A DNA stretch of 13,616 nt from Clostridium grantii DSM 8605. GTDB lineage: Bacteria > Bacillota > Clostridia > Clostridiales > Clostridiaceae. The stretch is taken from positions 1 through 13,616 of the forward strand of contig NZ_FQXM01000044.1 of the NCBI RefSeq assembly GCF_900129965.1, written 5' to 3'. Under the pieces are notes generated by a model, which was given only the letters and a program-made list of their open reading frames with translations, had not been told where the DNA came from and made no database searches. Below are positions 13,104 to 13,616 of the stretch, in pieces (positions within the stretch are counted from its first letter, which is position 1; each line of letters opens with the position of its first letter). A program made the translations under genes and the position numbers.

Positions 13104-13179
13104 GGTGCACCGGAGAAGATTCGAACTCCCGACCAACTGGTTCGTAGCCAGCTACTCTATCCAACTGAGCTACCGATGC
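13103..13179 (-). tRNA. tRNA-Arg(ACG)
   Basis: 77 nt with an encoded CCA. The stem-loop GCTGG-CTACGAA-CCAGT gives anticodon ACG. A34 is expected to be edited to inosine by TadA (gene at 6980-7420), so that CGU, CGC and CGA are read. It is a single-gene unit with its own promoter and terminator. Confidence 0.96.
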
Positions 13180-13201
13180 ATAATATTAAATTAACAAATT
13201 T

Positions 13202-13230
13202 ATATTATCACAATTAATCATAAAAATCAA
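13202..13230 (-). promoter_or_regulatory. tRNA-Arg(ACG) promoter
   Basis: The minus strand has -35 TTGATT (13225-13230), a 17-bp spacer ending in TGA, and -10 TAATAT (13202-13207). The start near 13195 leaves a leader of about 16 nt before the tRNA. Confidence 0.6.
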
Positions 13231-13273
13231 TTAAACTGTGTAATAAAGGTTTTTAAATATTTAATTCCATAAA

Positions 13274-13298
13274 AAAACACTCATATGTTGAGTGTTTT
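13274..13298 (-). terminator. terminator of the serine tRNA cluster
   Basis: A perfect 10-bp stem (13289-13298 with 13274-13283), a 5-nt loop, then more T residues on the minus strand. The first stem base is the last A of the tRNA-Ser(GCU) CCA. It ends the three-tRNA transcript. Confidence 0.85.
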
Positions 13299-13388
13299 GG
13301 CGGAGAAAGAGGGATTTGAACCCTCGCACCGGTTTCCCGGTCTACACCCTTAGCAGGGGCGCCTCTTCAGCCACTTGAGTACTTCTCC
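13298..13388 (-). tRNA. tRNA-Ser(GCU)
   Basis: A class II tRNA of 91 nt with an encoded CCA. The stem-loop CGCCC-CTGCTAA-GGGTG gives anticodon GCU, reading AGC and AGU. The T-loop is TTCAAAT, which keeps C56. It is the last gene of a three-tRNA cluster, 16 nt after tRNA-Ser(UGA). Confidence 0.96.
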
Positions 13389-13404
13389 ATGCCTTACAAA
13401 AATA

Positions 13405-13495
13405 TGGCGGAGAGATAGGGATTCGAACCCTAGGAACGCTCTCACGCTCGCCGGTTTTCAAGACCGGTGCCTTAAACCAACTCGACCATCTCTCC
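13405..13495 (-). tRNA. tRNA-Ser(UGA), copy 1
   Basis: A class II tRNA of 91 nt with an encoded CCA. The stem-loop CCGGT-CTTGAAA-ACCGG gives anticodon UGA, reading UCA and, by wobble, UCG. It differs from copy 2 at only three positions, all in the variable-arm stem. Confidence 0.96.
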
Positions 13496-13517
13496 ATACT
13501 TTTTATATAATTTTAAT

Positions 13518-13608
13518 TGGCGGAGAGATAGGGATTCGAACCCTAGGAGCACTCTCATGCTCGCCGGTTTTCAAGACCGGTGCCTTAAACCAACTCGACC
13601 ATCTCTCC
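13518..13608 (-). tRNA. tRNA-Ser(UGA), copy 2
   Basis: A class II tRNA of 91 nt with an encoded CCA and anticodon UGA. It lies 22 nt upstream of copy 1 in the same direction. The promoter of the cluster must lie beyond the right edge of the window. Confidence 0.96.
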
Positions 13609-13616
13609 ATTTATGT

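Noticed and set aside
1..13616. Mobile element, prophage, toxin-antitoxin or CRISPR array
   Set aside because: No transposase, integrase, repeat-spacer array or paired small toxin genes are visible; the inverted repeats seen are terminators or operator candidates.

Overview
The window comes from a low-GC, endospore-forming Firmicute, most likely Clostridium sensu stricto. The AT-rich codon use, the gene content and the SRP RNA carrying an Alu domain all fit. A pro-sigma-K inhibitor gene (bofA) implies sporulation. I cannot fix the species.

Nearly everything lies on the minus strand and reads right to left; only the phasin-like/ubiB pair reads rightward. From the left edge: the first bases of a 16S rRNA gene with a tandem-promoter leader (1-460); a solitary argB with its own promoter and a palindrome over its -35 box (481-1510); bofA and yaaL (1682-2244); recR, ebfC and dnaX (2340-5030). 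Then come SRP RNA and tRNA-Ser(GGA), only 2 nt apart (5166-5524); tRNA-Ser(CGA), a cation/proton antiporter and tadA (5680-7420); and tRNA-Arg(CCU) (7634-7710). The divergent plus-strand pair follows (7951-9905). A metallo-beta-lactamase-fold gene sits 1 nt behind a large TPR-GAF-GGDEF gene (9985-12952). The right edge holds tRNA-Arg(ACG), tRNA-Ser(GCU) and two tRNA-Ser(UGA).

The order tadA, SRP RNA, dnaX, ebfC, recR, yaaL, bofA, rRNA operon is the Bacillus subtilis order. Here the antiporter, tRNAs and argB are inserted. The theme is core information processing: replication clamp loading (dnaX), recombination (recR), nucleoid association (ebfC), protein targeting (SRP RNA) and decoding. Five serine tRNA genes cover all six serine codons. 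TadA lies on the same stretch as its expected substrate, tRNA-Arg(ACG). No mobile element, prophage or CRISPR array is visible.

The most interesting signals are small. They are a slippery A-run in dnaX followed at once by a -1-frame stop; an A19-U56 swap of the near-universal G19-C56 tRNA elbow pair in tRNA-Ser(CGA); and an intrinsic terminator whose 3' arm is the yaaL ribosome-binding site. Four TTAA-type direct repeats at exact 11-bp spacing lie upstream of the phasin-like/ubiB operon, and tRNA terminators begin inside the CCA end.
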